From JANNBN01 sp963763885 (GTDB lineage Bacteria; Actinomycetota; Acidimicrobiia; Acidimicrobiales; JANYDT01): 64,000 nucleotides of DNA. The notes beneath the pieces were generated by a model. The model worked only from the letters and a program-made list of their open reading frames with translations. It had not been told where the DNA came from and did not search any database. The stretch covers positions 744,001-808,000 of the forward strand of contig CAVXQD010000007.1 in assembly GCA_963763885.1 (NCBI GenBank). Reading direction: 5' to 3'. Within the stretch, counting starts at the first letter, position 1. The number at the start of each line of letters is the position of its first letter. Positions 23,740-31,555 of the stretch are shown piece by piece. Position numbers and translations under genes: made by a program.

Positions 23740-24549
23740 TCAGCCGGTCGTAGACCCATTCTGGGCCGAAGACGGCGAGGCGCTGAGCACCGTTGTGGTG
23801 CTGGAGTTCGCGTCGAACGGCCTGGACACAACCGGGTCGGCGTTGGTGGACTCTTCTGTTGGCGTTGCTGAATTGTCGACGAGCGAAAGGAAACTGTCCC
23901 GTGACAACGCGTCGGTGCCAAACGTGCCGTCGCCCTGGGGTACGTCCAACGGGTTGCCGGAAACGGTGAACCGCACCTGACCTACGCCGCGCTGGCTAGC
24001 CAGGGTGAGCACCAACTGACCAATGAGCCGGCGCTGTTCGCCCGCTGGCAGCGAGGTGAAGCCTTCGCCAAGTTCAACCGTGGCAAGACCAGCTTCAAGG
24101 GTGACGTCAAGAACGTCGCCGAAGTTGACCACGCTTGTGAGGAACGTGGTGCCAACCACCGGGTTCACCGGTCCACGAACCAGCTCGAAGATGATGTCGA
24201 ACAGAGGGGCGTCGACCGCAACGGCACGTCGTTCCTCCACGAAACGGTCACCGCTCAGGAAGTACAACGGCACGCGCTCAATGGTGGGGTCCGCCACGGT
24301 GGTTGACACAAGGGTGGTCTCCACCACCGTTGAGGCCACGGGGATGGTTGAGGTGGTGGTTGTGGTGGACGTCGAGGTGGTGGTTCGCATCAGCCCGAAT
24401 GGAACCGAGTCGATACCCCTCACGGACGGATCAACCGGGACGCCGCAGGCGACCAGCAAGCAGCCGGCTACAACAGCGGCTATGGCACAGGTAGGCCCGG
24501 TGCCATGAAACCGCGTGGCGGTTTTATGTGAACGTATGAACGCGCGCAT
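23740..24549 (-). CDS. GerMN-domain lipoprotein (LpqB-like), module 2
   Basis: Secreted lipoprotein of 269 aa. Signal with lipobox LLVAC followed by GVPVD, nearly the same start as the module 1 protein (LAAC-GVPL). A Thr/Ser-rich spacer follows (MRTTTSTSTTTTTSTIPVAS). The GerMN domain covers about residues 90-215 (VPLYFLSGDRFVEERRAV, FELVRGPVNPVVGTTFLTSV, VLDVTLEAGLATVELG, GVGQVRFTVSGNPLDVP). The C-terminus is a Ser/Thr-rich tail. Its ATG directly follows the TAA of the kinase, with no bases between. As with module 1, only the GerMN part of LpqB is present. Confidence 0.85.
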   Translation of the reverse strand: MRAFIRSHKTATRFHGTGPTCAIAAVVAGCLLVACGVPVDPSVRGIDSVPFGLMRTTTSTSTTTTTSTIPVASTVVETTLVSTTVADPTIERVPLYFLSGDRFVEERRAVAVDAPLFDIIFELVRGPVNPVVGTTFLTSVVNFGDVLDVTLEAGLATVELGEGFTSLPAGEQRRLIGQLVLTLASQRGVGQVRFTVSGNPLDVPQGDGTFGTDALSRDSFLSLVDNSATPTEESTNADPVVSRPFDANSSTTTVLSASPSSAQNGSTTG

Positions 24550-25995
24550 TTAGGCCTTTGGGATCTTCAGAACGAAACGTGCGCCACCGCCAGCGGCATC
24601 TTCCACGGAAAGCTCGGCGTTGAGAAGGTCGGCCTGGTCCGCAGCAAGTGCCAACCCAAGCCCGGTCCCTGGCACATCGTGAGTTGATCGGCCGCGGGCG
24701 AAACGCTCGAAAACACGAGCCCGTTCAGATTCGTGAACGCCGGGCCCGTTGTCTTCAACCGAAACATAGACATGCTTACGGTCAGAGTCCACACGAAGGG
24801 CTGTGACTCCACCCCCGTATTTGCGGGCGTTGTCTAAAAGGTTTCGCACGATTTGCTCGAATCGCCGTGGGTCCAGCATCGCGTTGGCACCGGCGCCAGC
24901 AACGGACACTTCCATCACCTCCGGCGAGACACCTTGGCCTTCGACGATTCTCCGGGTGAGCGCAGCGATGGAACAGGACTCAAAATGCACGTCAGCCACA
25001 CCGGCATCAATGCGTGCGATCTCCAGCAGGTCAAGCACCATCGTGGAGAGGCGGGTGAGCTGACCGGTGATCACGTCGACGGCTTGAGCTGCGCGTTCCG
25101 GCATCTCGCCCTTACGGCGTTCGAGAACCTGCGCGGCAGCGCTCATCACCCCCAACGGAGTTCGGAGTTCGTGGCTGACATCTGACGCAAAGCGCTCTTC
25201 TCGTTCGATGCGTCGTTGGACGGCGTCCACCATGGTGTTGAACGATGCGGCAACGCGGTTCAGATCTGGGTCGCCTTCCCCCTGTAGGCGCGTGTCGAGT
25301 GCACCCGCAGCAAGGGCCTCGGCTGCCTGCGCAACCTGTGCGACCGGACGCAGCACGCGCCGGGCCGTCCATGCGCCCAAAGCCGCACCAACGGAAAGCG
25401 CTCCGAGCATGCCGCCGATGACATAGGTGGCGAGCTTCGACAACGTGTCGGAAAGTTGCTGCAGCGGAAACACCTCGACGTAGGTGGCGTTGACGCTGGG
25501 CAGCGGCACCCCGACTGCAAGCGCGACGGTGCCGTCGTTGGGAAGCACAAACCGCTGCTTGGCGGCGCGACCATCCAGCAGGCGCTCGGTGAACGACGAA
25601 GGCAACACAGCATCGCTGCGGCCCACGTTGCCGCGCCACCGGTCTTGGTAGCGGACGAACGCGAACGAACCGGATTCCGTGCGCAGACTTTCCAGCGTGG
25701 AACGAACGTTGGGCTCGCGAGTACGCAACGCCTGCAAGACCACTCGGGCATTGCCATATGCCTGATCCCGAGCAGAGGTGTCTCGCTGTTGGATGAGGAA
25801 GTTGCGGACGAGATAGAACGACGAGCCGCCCACCAGCCCGGTGACAATCCCGGCGCCAAGCGCCCACACCAAGGCCAACCGAGCCGCAAGCGAGAACCGC
25901 GCAATGCGACGCCGGGAAGGGATTCGGGGTTGAGCGGACGAGGGCGTCACCAGGTCAGTGTTGCCGATCAGTGGAGGCACCGCTGACGATCGCAT
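24550..25995 (-). CDS. Sensor histidine kinase, module 2
   Basis: Membrane histidine kinase, 481 aa. Transmembrane segment 1 (LVWALGAGIVTGLVGGSSFYLV) precedes an extracytoplasmic sensor of about 115 residues, then transmembrane segment 2 (YVIGGMLGALSVGAALGAW), HAMP, DHp with FASDVSHELRTPLGVM, and HATPase: RNLLDNARKYGGG, VEDNGPGVHESE, GTGLGLAL. It is paralogous to the kinase at 17952-19454. Gene order in this module is kinase-lipoprotein-regulator rather than regulator-kinase-lipoprotein. The start is uncertain; the first 30 residues are poorly conserved-looking. Confidence 0.93.
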   Translation of the reverse strand: MRSSAVPPLIGNTDLVTPSSAQPRIPSRRRIARFSLAARLALVWALGAGIVTGLVGGSSFYLVRNFLIQQRDTSARDQAYGNARVVLQALRTREPNVRSTLESLRTESGSFAFVRYQDRWRGNVGRSDAVLPSSFTERLLDGRAAKQRFVLPNDGTVALAVGVPLPSVNATYVEVFPLQQLSDTLSKLATYVIGGMLGALSVGAALGAWTARRVLRPVAQVAQAAEALAAGALDTRLQGEGDPDLNRVAASFNTMVDAVQRRIEREERFASDVSHELRTPLGVMSAAAQVLERRKGEMPERAAQAVDVITGQLTRLSTMVLDLLEIARIDAGVADVHFESCSIAALTRRIVEGQGVSPEVMEVSVAGAGANAMLDPRRFEQIVRNLLDNARKYGGGVTALRVDSDRKHVYVSVEDNGPGVHESERARVFERFARGRSTHDVPGTGLGLALAADQADLLNAELSVEDAAGGGARFVLKIPKA

Positions 25996-26050
25996 CTGAA
26001 CACCGCCCCTCAGGACCGGACTGGCTCACACAGAAGCCTCAAAGGAGGAA

Positions 26051-26115
26051 GTCCCGCAGTTCATCTGTCCACTCCAGCCAGGGGAGCCACTCGGCGGACA
26101 GAGGAACTGCGGGAC
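26051..26115. repeat. Large hairpin, 20-bp stem
   Basis: Bases 26051-26070 (GTCCCGCAGTTCATCTGTCC) pair with 26096-26115 with one mismatch, and the 25-base loop holds an inner CTCC/GGAG pairing. It lies between the rsmI stop and the kinase start, both on the minus strand. No T-run follows, so it may be a REP-like element, or a processing or attenuation site rather than a classical terminator. Confidence 0.75.
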
Positions 26116-26173
26116 ACAACCCACCACCAGAGACACTTTGCAACGTCAATATTGCGGAGTTGCGCGCTGATCA

Positions 26174-27055
26174 TCACGGTTCTGTGATCTTTTGTCCTGA
26201 CATGAGACGGTTACGGCGTTCGGTCTCTACCACCAAGTCGTAAACGTGCTTACGGCTGGCTCCCAGTTGCTCGGCCACGATGCCAGCAGCGTCCTTCAGA
26301 GACAGGCCGGTTGAGCGAAGACGGGCGACCTCGTCGGTGACTTCCTGCGGCCGTTCTTCCAAGGGATCGCCCGCCGCAACTGCAGGCCGCCCTTCGATCA
26401 CCACCACGTATTCACCCTGTGGTTCTGACAGATCCAAAGCAACCTGACCCACCGGGCCGCGGACAACTTCTTCAAACCGCTTCGTCAGTTCCCGCGCCAC
26501 GGCAACCTTGCGGTCAGGTCCGCAGGCCTCGGCAAGCCCGGCCAGCAGGTCGCGGATTCGATGCGGAGCTTCGTACAGCACCACCGTGCGCTGCTCTGCT
26601 GCAACAGCCTGCAACGCTGCGCGCCGGGCGCCACCCTTTGGTGGGAGGAACCCGTCGAACACAAAGCGAGTGGTTGACAACCCGCTGATAGCGAGCGCCA
26701 TGACAAATGCAGCTGGCCCGGGAACCGCCGACACGGGGAGCCCAGCAGCGATGACTGCGGCAACCACCTTCTCACCCGGATCGCTAATTGCAGGGGTGCC
26801 TGCGTCGGTGACAAGGGCAATGCGTTCGCCGCGTTCGACCAACGCGACAATGCCGGGCGCGGCCACGGTCTCGTTGTGATCGTGGACGGCTAGCAGCCGC
26901 TTGCCCGTGATGCCTTTGGCGCTGAGAAGCTTCATTGTGTGCCGAGTGTCTTCGCACGCGATTGCGTCGACGCTGCGGAGCACTTCTTCTGCTCGAGTTG
27001 ACAGGTCACCCAGGTTGCCAATGGGCGTGGCAACAAGAATTAGTTCGCCGGCCAT
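26174..27055 (-). CDS. rsmI: 16S rRNA (cytidine1402-2'-O)-methyltransferase
   Basis: RsmI, which methylates the ribose of C1402 in the decoding centre; 293 aa. Family features: LILVATPIGNLGDLSTRA at the N-terminus, ACEDTRHTMKLL, VTDAGTPAISDPG (SAM site), AVPGPAAFVMALAISGL, FDGFLPPKG and LYEAPHRIRDLLA. The C-terminal HTH-like tail (EQLGASRKHVYDLVVE) is present. The ATG at 27055 is used; it overlaps the DUF192 gene by 16 bases. It lies in the same gene neighbourhood as tatD and rsmA. Confidence 0.95.
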   Translation of the reverse strand: MAGELILVATPIGNLGDLSTRAEEVLRSVDAIACEDTRHTMKLLSAKGITGKRLLAVHDHNETVAAPGIVALVERGERIALVTDAGTPAISDPGEKVVAAVIAAGLPVSAVPGPAAFVMALAISGLSTTRFVFDGFLPPKGGARRAALQAVAAEQRTVVLYEAPHRIRDLLAGLAEACGPDRKVAVARELTKRFEEVVRGPVGQVALDLSEPQGEYVVVIEGRPAVAAGDPLEERPQEVTDEVARLRSTGLSLKDAAGIVAEQLGASRKHVYDLVVETERRNRLMSGQKITEP

Positions 27056-27378
27056 TCCCCAACCTTGACACTGCTGCCAGCAAATAACTTCCAGGTGGCA
27101 AAGGCGCCACCCTGCGCCTCGAGGATTCCAGCGGCACGCGGCCGCCACCGACCCACCCGATTGGGCTGCATCGTCTGCACGCTCAGCACCACACCGTCTT
27201 TGCCGACGTGCGCCACATCGATGGTGAAACGCATCCGGACCGTATGGACGGAACGAACTCCGGGGAACCACATCGCTCCGAAAATCGAGTCACGTTGCAG
27301 CAATCCCATCCGCCGCGCCGCCGGCGTTGATGCCACCTCAACGTCGGCGACATCAACGTCATCGACAAGGAGCCTCAT
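27040..27378 (-). CDS. DUF192 family protein
   Basis: Small beta-barrel protein of about 112 aa, DUF192 family (function unknown). Typical elements: EVASTPAARRMGLLQRDSIFGAMWF, the conserved charged strand HTVRMRFTIDVAHVGKDGVV and RAAGILEAQGGAF. Most relatives have an export signal; none is seen here. The ATG at 27378 has an AGG at suitable spacing; a GTG at 27402 is an alternative. It lies between ychF and rsmI on the same strand. Confidence 0.8.
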   Translation of the reverse strand: MRLLVDDVDVADVEVASTPAARRMGLLQRDSIFGAMWFPGVRSVHTVRMRFTIDVAHVGKDGVVLSVQTMQPNRVGRWRPRAAGILEAQGGAFATWKLFAGSSVKVGEWPAN

Positions 27379-27425
27379 GGCGATACCTGACGGGTTGCTC
27401 ACCTCGGCTTGGCGCCCGGCCCGCG

Positions 27426-28520
27426 CTACTTGGTGACGTTGAACTTGAAGTCCACGACGTCGCCGTCTTGCATCTCGTATTCCTTGCCTTCAAGGCGGAG
27501 CTTGCCGACCTCGCGAGCTTTGGCCCAAGACCCCAACTCCAGCAGCAGGTCCCACTGGATGGTTTCCACCTTGATGAAGCCGCGCTGGATATCGGAGTGA
27601 ATTTCCGATGCGCATTCGGGTGCCTTGGCACCGGCACGGAATGTCCAAGCACGAGTTTCTTTCTCACCGGTGGTGAGGAAGGTACGGCGGCCAAGCATGC
27701 GGTACGCAGCCTGCATGAGGCGCGGCAATGCGCCTTCGCCGAGACCGAATCCGTCGAGGAGTTCCTTGCGGCCAGAATCGTCCAACATGGCAGCTTCTGC
27801 TTCCAGCTGCACGCACATGCCAAGCACCTCGGCATGGCCTGCCATCAGGTCGTTCACCGGTTTGGTGATGGCGTCGATGTTGTCGATGTCGTTGTCGCTG
27901 ACGTTGACGACCACCAGCACCGGCTTGTTGGTGAGGAGGAAAAACTCCTTGAGGTTGGCCCGCTCGTCAGCGGTGAGCGCAACCCGGTACAGCGGGGTTC
28001 CCTCGGCGAGGATTGGCAGGACCTTCTCGAGGGCTTCGAGCCCGGGCAGCAACGACTTGTCCTGCTTGGCAGCGCGCTGACGCTTGTTGATCTGCGCTTC
28101 GACTGTTGCAAGGTCTGCCAGCGCCAGCTCAATCTCGACCACAGCCAGGTGCTCAAGCGGGTCCTGCGATCCGGGCACGTCGTCGCCGGTTGCGCCTTTG
28201 GCAAACGCCCGGAGCACAAACACAATGGCGTCGACTTCGCGGATGTTGGCAAGGAACTTGTTGCCGAGACCTTCGCCCTTGCTGGCCCCTTCCACCAGAC
28301 CACCAATGTCAACGAACTCGCTGGTGGCGTGCACGATGGTTTTGGTCTTGGACATAGCCGACAGCAACAGCAGCCGCTCGTCGGGAACCTTGGCCCGGCC
28401 GATGTTTGGCTCTTTCGTCGCAAACGGATACGGCGCAGCCAGCGCACCTCCACCCGCAAGCGCGTTGAACAGCGAGGACTTACCTGCGTTAGGGAGACCG
28501 ACAAACCCGAAGCGTTCCAT
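27426..28520 (-). CDS. ychF: Redox-regulated ATPase/GTPase YchF (Obg family)
   Basis: YchF/OLA1, 364 aa, a ribosome-associated P-loop ATPase. G1 is GFVGLPNAGKSSLFNAL near residue 5, followed by PYPFATKEPNIGRAKVPDER and G3 FVDIGGLVEGASKGEGLGNKFL. A coiled-coil region (VEAQINKRQRAAKQDKS) precedes the C-terminal TGS domain (RAWTFRAGAKAPECASEIHSDIQRGF). The ATG at 28520 gives the canonical MERFGFVGLPN start; the open frame upstream runs into intergenic repeats. Confidence 0.96.
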   Translation of the reverse strand: MERFGFVGLPNAGKSSLFNALAGGGALAAPYPFATKEPNIGRAKVPDERLLLLSAMSKTKTIVHATSEFVDIGGLVEGASKGEGLGNKFLANIREVDAIVFVLRAFAKGATGDDVPGSQDPLEHLAVVEIELALADLATVEAQINKRQRAAKQDKSLLPGLEALEKVLPILAEGTPLYRVALTADERANLKEFFLLTNKPVLVVVNVSDNDIDNIDAITKPVNDLMAGHAEVLGMCVQLEAEAAMLDDSGRKELLDGFGLGEGALPRLMQAAYRMLGRRTFLTTGEKETRAWTFRAGAKAPECASEIHSDIQRGFIKVETIQWDLLLELGSWAKAREVGKLRLEGKEYEMQDGDVVDFKFNVTK

Positions 28521-28606
28521 GAGACCCGACAGGCTACCGGCGGCTGACGAGGGCGAACGCAGAGAGTCCGAGGAAGCGCCGCAACCACTTTCCGACACAA
28601 CTCGCG

Positions 28607-28701
28607 CCCCAGATACGCGCAACTCGACCAAAACGCGCGCTCCTGCCGACCGAAACGGCCGAGTTGCGCGTATGTTGAGCCCGAGTTGCGCGTATCTGGG
28701 G
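28607..28701. repeat. Perfect 20-bp inverted repeat with a third partial copy
   Basis: CCCCAGATACGCGCAACTCG at 28607-28626 has an exact inverted copy at 28682-28701. A third, 14-base copy of its core (CGAGTTGCGCGTAT) lies at 28660-28673 in the same orientation as the second. The elements sit between ychF and the bL37 gene, a divergent promoter region. A shorter GAGTTGCGCG appears at about 26157. This may be a dispersed repeat family or an operator. Confidence 0.8.
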
Positions 28702-28753
28702 CTGTTCCGGCCGGGTTCGGGGGTGGTCTCTCGTGCAGTAAGGTGTCATCCCT

Positions 28754-28840
28754 ATGTCGAAGCGCACCTCTAAGAAGCGGACCCGGGCCCGGAAGAAGAA
28801 GGCCAATCACGGCACCAAGCCGAACTGTGGTCGCGGCTGA
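28754..28840 (+). CDS. Small ribosomal protein bL37-like
   Basis: A 28-aa basic protein: MSKRTSKKRTRARKKKANHG, then TKPNCGRG. It resembles mycobacterial bL37 (MAKRGRKKRDRK..KANHGKRPN), a 50S protein of about 24 aa found by cryo-EM near the 23S rRNA domain interface. The shared core is KKR-x-R-x..-KANHG-x-(K/R)PN. The single Cys near the C-terminus is unusual. It has its own intergenic position between ychF (divergent) and the VOC-like gene, with a possible terminator 60 bases downstream. Confidence 0.8.
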   Translation: MSKRTSKKRTRARKKKANHGTKPNCGRG

Positions 28841-28900
28841 TCCAGCCACTTCTCCCACTGACGATTCGTCGTCTGGGTTAGCACTAACTTTCAAGCCTCA

Positions 28901-28923
28901 CGAGACCGGTACTACCGGTCTCG
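28901..28923 (+). terminator. Possible terminator hairpin after bL37
   Basis: CGAGACCGGTA (28901-28911) and TACCGGTCTCG (28913-28923) are perfect inverted repeats around a single central base. Only two Ts follow, so the terminator role is tentative; an operator for the downstream gene is the alternative. Confidence 0.4.
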
Positions 28924-29000
28924 TTGCGCGTCCCGGCCTGGCATTGGTTGCGCAGAACCCAACGTTGGTTCAGGAAAGGCGGGTTCGCTAGGTTCCTTGG

Positions 29001-29654
29001 GTGAGCACGATCTTGTTCCTGACCGTTGCAGATGACCCGGAGACGTGGGCCAAACTCGGCTTCACTCTCGACGGCGCAACCGTTCGCCTTGGTTCAACGG
29101 CACTTACCCTCACCGGAGCCAACCCCGACGAGAAGGGTGTCACCGGTTGGAATCTGTCAGAGGACAGTCCCCTCCCGCAGTTCGTTGAAGGGTTGCACAC
29201 CACCGCAACCCCCGGCCCGGCAACTGCCCCACCGCCAGCACCACAGCACCCCAATGGCATCACCGGCATCGACCACGTCGTGGTGATGACACCCAACCTG
29301 CCTCGCACGATCGAGGCGTTCGAGGATCTTGGCTGGGAATGTCGTCGTACTCGAGACGCGGCCGCCTACGGCGAACAAAAGATGCGCCAGGCGTTCTTTT
29401 GGTTCGGTGACGTCATCGTGGAAGTTGTTGGTCCGCAGACGCCAGACCCTGCGAAGGCCGACCAACCTTCCAAGTTCTTCGGGTTAGCACTCACTTCCTT
29501 GGACCTGGATGCCACTGCTGGCTTCCTCGGTGACTTCATGAAGCCGCCCTTCGATGCGGTTCAACAGGGTCGACGCATCAGCACCATTTCTTCACGTGCC
29601 GGATCGACCGTGGCCATTGCCGTGATGAGCCCCCACCTCAAGGAGACCCCATGA
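29001..29654 (+). CDS. Glyoxalase/VOC-fold-like protein
   Basis: A 217-aa cytoplasmic protein with a vicinal-oxygen-chelate-like fold. The second half begins with a typical betaalpha start (ITGIDHVVVMTPNLPRTIEA), then FEDLGWECRRTRDAA, FFWFGDVIVEVVGPQ and LALTSLDLDATAGFLGD. The first 70 residues look like a degenerate repeat of the same unit, joined by a Pro-rich linker (PGPATAPPPAPQHPNG). The GTG start at 29001 is 160 bases after bL37. It overlaps the enoyl-CoA hydratase gene by four bases (ATGA), so the two should be co-translated. Confidence 0.7.
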   Translation: MSTILFLTVADDPETWAKLGFTLDGATVRLGSTALTLTGANPDEKGVTGWNLSEDSPLPQFVEGLHTTATPGPATAPPPAPQHPNGITGIDHVVVMTPNLPRTIEAFEDLGWECRRTRDAAAYGEQKMRQAFFWFGDVIVEVVGPQTPDPAKADQPSKFFGLALTSLDLDATAGFLGDFMKPPFDAVQQGRRISTISSRAGSTVAIAVMSPHLKETP

Positions 29655-30493
29655 CCCCCAGCGACGCCACGCCACCAACCGGATCAGCCCCTGCGGATGC
29701 TGCCCCCGATGCGGACATCGTGCTGCTGGACGTCTCCGACGGCATCGGCACGCTGACACTCAATCGGCCGAAGGCGCGTAACGCGCTCAGCCGCGCCCTC
29801 AGCGCACGCATCCGTACTGCGATGGCCGAACTGGAAGCGGACGAACAAGTGCGGGTCATTGTCCTCACCGGAAGCGATCCTGCGTTCTGCGCAGGCGTGG
29901 ACCTTAAAGAGCTCGGCAAGGACGGGGGCACCCTCTCCAACTTCCACCCCAACGGGGAAGTCGCCGTGCGCTACCCATGGCAACCAACCACGAAACCCGT
30001 CATCGGTGCCATCAACGGTGTCGCAATTACCGGCGGTTTCGAGCTTGCCTTGCTCTGCGACTTCCTTGTGGCATCGGACCGAGCCGCGTTCGGCGATACG
30101 CATGCTCGCGTCGGAGTGCTTCCCGGTTGGGGCCTCTCTGTCCTGCTGCCTCAGGCCATCGGCGTGCGACGTGCGTTGGAAATGAGTATGACTGGCAACT
30201 TCATCGATGCTGCCGAAGCTCACCGATTGGGTCTGGTGAACCACGTGGTTGCCCACGAGTCACTTCTTCCAACCGTACGCGCGCTTGCTACTGACATCGC
30301 GTCCATCAGCACGCACACCATCAAGACGTACCTTGCCAGTTACCGGGCCATTCACACCATGAGCGTGGGTGACGGGTTGCTCCACGAGGCAACCGTCAAC
30401 CGTGACTTCCTCGCAACGTTCGAACCAGCAGCGTTCGAGAAGCAGCGCATGTCCATCGTGGAACGCGGCCGGGGACAAAACATCCCCAGCTGA
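29651..30493 (+). CDS. Enoyl-CoA hydratase/isomerase family protein
   Basis: Crotonase-fold protein, 280 aa, with an extra N-terminal stretch of about 20 low-complexity residues (PPTGSAPADAAPDADIVLLD). Family features: GTLTLNRPKARNALS, VIVLTGSDPAFCAGVDLKEL (oxyanion hole), PVIGAINGVAITGGFELALLCD (second oxyanion Gly) and DTHARVGVLPGWGLSVLLPQ. The Glu/Asp catalytic positions fall in FGDTHARVG and LPGWG, so the activity could differ from classical hydratase. It is coupled to the VOC-like gene; substrate unknown. Confidence 0.88.
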   Translation: MTPSDATPPTGSAPADAAPDADIVLLDVSDGIGTLTLNRPKARNALSRALSARIRTAMAELEADEQVRVIVLTGSDPAFCAGVDLKELGKDGGTLSNFHPNGEVAVRYPWQPTTKPVIGAINGVAITGGFELALLCDFLVASDRAAFGDTHARVGVLPGWGLSVLLPQAIGVRRALEMSMTGNFIDAAEAHRLGLVNHVVAHESLLPTVRALATDIASISTHTIKTYLASYRAIHTMSVGDGLLHEATVNRDFLATFEPAAFEKQRMSIVERGRGQNIPS

Positions 30494-30510
30494 CTCACTT
30501 GATCAGCTGA

Positions 30511-31521
30511 TCAGCTGTTCGTGCGGATGAGCTCGACCAGCGCCGTAGATGGTCGAGCGCCCAGGCGGCTGATGACCTCGCCCGCAGCAATGCTGCCCAA
30601 CTGCGCACAGGTCCGCAGGGGCATGCCAGAGCAGTAACCATGGAGGAAGCCACCCGCATACGCGTCGCCAGCACCCGTGGTGTCAACCACCGTTGGGAGC
30701 ACGGTGAGCGGCGCATATTCGATGATTCCGTCGTGCACAACCACGGACCCGCGTTCGCCGAGCGTGATTGCGGCAATTTCACACCGTTCGCCAATTGCCA
30801 GCAGTGCCTGGTCCAGGTCGTCGATACCCAGCAAGGATTCGAGTTCAGCTTCGTTTCCGAAGACAATGTCAACATCGTCAGTGAGCAGATCAAGCCACTC
30901 GTCTCGGAAGCGATCTACGCAGAACGGATCTGCAAGCGACAACGAGAACCGCTGACCTGCCTGATGCACAATCTCGATTGCGTGGTGCAGGCCGTCTCGG
31001 GCCAGCAACTCGTCCCACAGGTACCCCTCGACGTAGGTCACCTGTGCGCCGGACAACAAGTGCAGGTCCATGTCTGGGACGCGTAACCCGCGGGCAGCTC
31101 CGAGGTACGTTGCCATGGTGCGCTGCGCGTCAGGCGTGACGTTAATCATGGAACGCCCCGTGGGCGGACCGTCAGGCTGGGAGCGCGGTGTGGTGAACGT
31201 GACCCCAACGGAGTGGATGTCCGACGCAAACGCGTCGCCCAGCGGATCGGGGTTGACCTTTCCGATGAATGCCGATGGGGTGCCGAGCATGGCTGACACC
31301 ACGGCGGTGTTGGCTGCGGATCCACCAGAGATTTGCGTGAGTGGCTCGCCGCGTTCAAACGCACGTTCTGCCATTCCGCCGTAGATGGAGACCCCTTGTT
31401 CGGCCTCGACGAGCTGCATCACACCCTTGGTGAGCCCATGGGCTGCGATGAACGAATCGTCTGAGTGCCCAAGCACATCCACAATTGCATGGCCGATAGT
31501 CACAAGCTGAGGCTGACTCAC
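30511..31521 (-). CDS. PfkB-family sugar kinase, adenosine kinase-like
   Basis: Ribokinase/PfkB-fold kinase, 336 aa. N-terminal ISGGSAANTAVVSAML (GG switch), the substrate region PTGRSMINVTPDAQRTMATY, VTYVEGYLWD, FGNEAELESLLG, and the C-terminal signature with anion hole and catalytic Asp, VDTTGAGDAYAGGFLHG. The length and the YEGYLWD/DAQRTM segments are most like bacterial adenosine kinases. The GTG at 31521 is chosen because the frame further upstream runs into the divergent aminopeptidase gene. Specificity is not proven. Confidence 0.82.
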   Translation of the reverse strand: MSQPQLVTIGHAIVDVLGHSDDSFIAAHGLTKGVMQLVEAEQGVSIYGGMAERAFERGEPLTQISGGSAANTAVVSAMLGTPSAFIGKVNPDPLGDAFASDIHSVGVTFTTPRSQPDGPPTGRSMINVTPDAQRTMATYLGAARGLRVPDMDLHLLSGAQVTYVEGYLWDELLARDGLHHAIEIVHQAGQRFSLSLADPFCVDRFRDEWLDLLTDDVDIVFGNEAELESLLGIDDLDQALLAIGERCEIAAITLGERGSVVVHDGIIEYAPLTVLPTVVDTTGAGDAYAGGFLHGYCSGMPLRTCAQLGSIAAGEVISRLGARPSTALVELIRTNS

Positions 31522-31555
31522 AGTTTGGAAACTGTAGTGGTGCCAGACTTCCTTG

